This document shows positions 5,759 to 6,204 of a stretch of 6,204 bases of DNA, piece after piece. The translations under genes were made by a program, and so were the position numbers. The notes below the pieces were generated by a model that was not told the origin of the DNA, searched no databases, and saw only the letters and a program-made list of their open reading frames with translations. The stretch is from Campylobacteraceae bacterium (lineage in GTDB: Bacteria > Campylobacterota > Campylobacteria > Campylobacterales > Sulfurovaceae), in NCBI GenBank assembly GCA_027030605.1, contig JALVEV010000001.1, positions 1 to 6,204 on the forward strand. Direction: 5' to 3'. Every line of letters starts with the position of its first letter. Position 1 is the first letter of the stretch.

Positions 5759-6204
5759 ATGAATATCTTGATAGCACTAGGGTTTAAAGTACAAAGTTCT
5801 GTAGAAGATAAATTTGGAGTAACAGTTCCTCTCTTTAGACATGATATTGAAAATATACAAGATGTTGCTGAAGAGGTTGTCCGAATTATTGGAATTAACA
5901 ATATTAAGGCAAGAGCACTAAAATTTGTAGAAGCAACTCATAATAATGAGACAATGAAGAAGTACTATGCAAAAAAAGCTCTACGTCTACGTACTACAGC
6001 TAATGGATTTGATGAGAGTATCTCCTATGCTTTTGCTGATAAAACCCTTTTAGAGAAGTACCATTTCCCTTCTGTTAGTAAAGAGCTAGATATTGTAAAC
6101 CCTATTACAAGCGACTTTAGTACACTTAGAACTACTATTCTTATTAATCTACTTCAAGCAGCACAACGAAATGTTAACTACTCTCAAAAATCAATAGCAC
6201 TTTT
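5759..6204 (+). CDS. pheT: Phenylalanyl-tRNA synthetase beta subunit, continuation in the -1 frame, cut by the window end
   Basis: An open frame of 148 codons plus two bases runs without a stop to the right edge. It begins as MNILIALGFKVQSS, continues as VTVPLFRHDIENIQDVAEEV and VRIIGINNI (rest of B5), then ANGFDESISYAF (about residues 80-91) and LDIVNPITSDFSTLRTTILI (about 115-134). These are the landmarks of the B5 and catalytic-like B6/B7 core of PheT, in the right order and spacing. The -1 frame is open from 5747, so this is the second half of the same gene rather than a separate family. The ATG at 5759 is the first start candidate in this frame, but no good ribosome binding site precedes it, so independent translation looks weak. 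The preserved coding sequence after the break argues against an old pseudogene. The remaining core and the C-terminal anticodon-binding (FDX-ACB) domain lie beyond the window. Confidence 0.85.
   Translation, partial: MNILIALGFKVQSSVEDKFGVTVPLFRHDIENIQDVAEEVVRIIGINNIKARALKFVEATHNNETMKKYYAKKALRLRTTANGFDESISYAFADKTLLEKYHFPSVSKELDIVNPITSDFSTLRTTILINLLQAAQRNVNYSQKSIAL

Noticed and set aside
1..6204. Mobile element, CRISPR array, phage or defence system
   Set aside because: No transposase, integrase, direct-repeat array, tRNA-flanked insertion or compositional break is visible; all genes are ordinary housekeeping or envelope families.

Overview
The window looks like chromosomal core DNA from a free-living member of the Campylobacterota (Sulfurovum/Sulfurimonas-like). 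The case rests on the low-GC, purine-rich coding style, protein sequences resembling that lineage (ArgD, PheS/PheT, a MidA-type methyltransferase with a GDFYTAVSTSSFFG motif), and two intergenic sites that fit the gnTAnaAT -10 pattern described for Campylobacter. The genus is inference. No mobile element, CRISPR array, rRNA or tRNA gene was seen.

Positions 1-2978 (minus strand) hold a compact run read from right to left: argD (acetylornithine aminotransferase), a TolC-type outer-membrane channel protein, a small exported thioredoxin-fold protein with a CIWC active site, and the N-terminal 73 codons of a MidA/NDUFAF7-family methyltransferase cut by the window edge. These genes overlap or abut, with ribosome binding sites placed in or next to the preceding stop codons, so they look co-transcribed and partly translationally coupled. 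Upstream of argD is a 77-bp gap with a perfect 9-bp hairpin, then a HIT-family (Hint-like) nucleotide hydrolase gene on the same strand.

Positions 3410-3528 are a divergent promoter region. To its right on the plus strand are pheS (alpha subunit of phenylalanyl-tRNA synthetase, TTG start) and pheT (beta subunit), overlapping by 4 bp in an ATGA arrangement.

The notable event is in pheT. Its reading frame ends at a TAG at 5751-5753, in the middle of the B5 domain (about residue 411 of an expected ~780). The remainder continues in the -1 frame to the window end with intact, recognisable PheT sequence. One extra A in the AAAA run at 5746-5749 would restore a continuous gene. The likely causes are a homopolymer sequencing error or a recent 1-bp deletion. 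A genuinely split or recoded pheT is possible but less likely. The B3/B4 editing domain of this PheT also departs from the canonical editing-site motifs. I do not see evidence for a new multi-gene biological system here.
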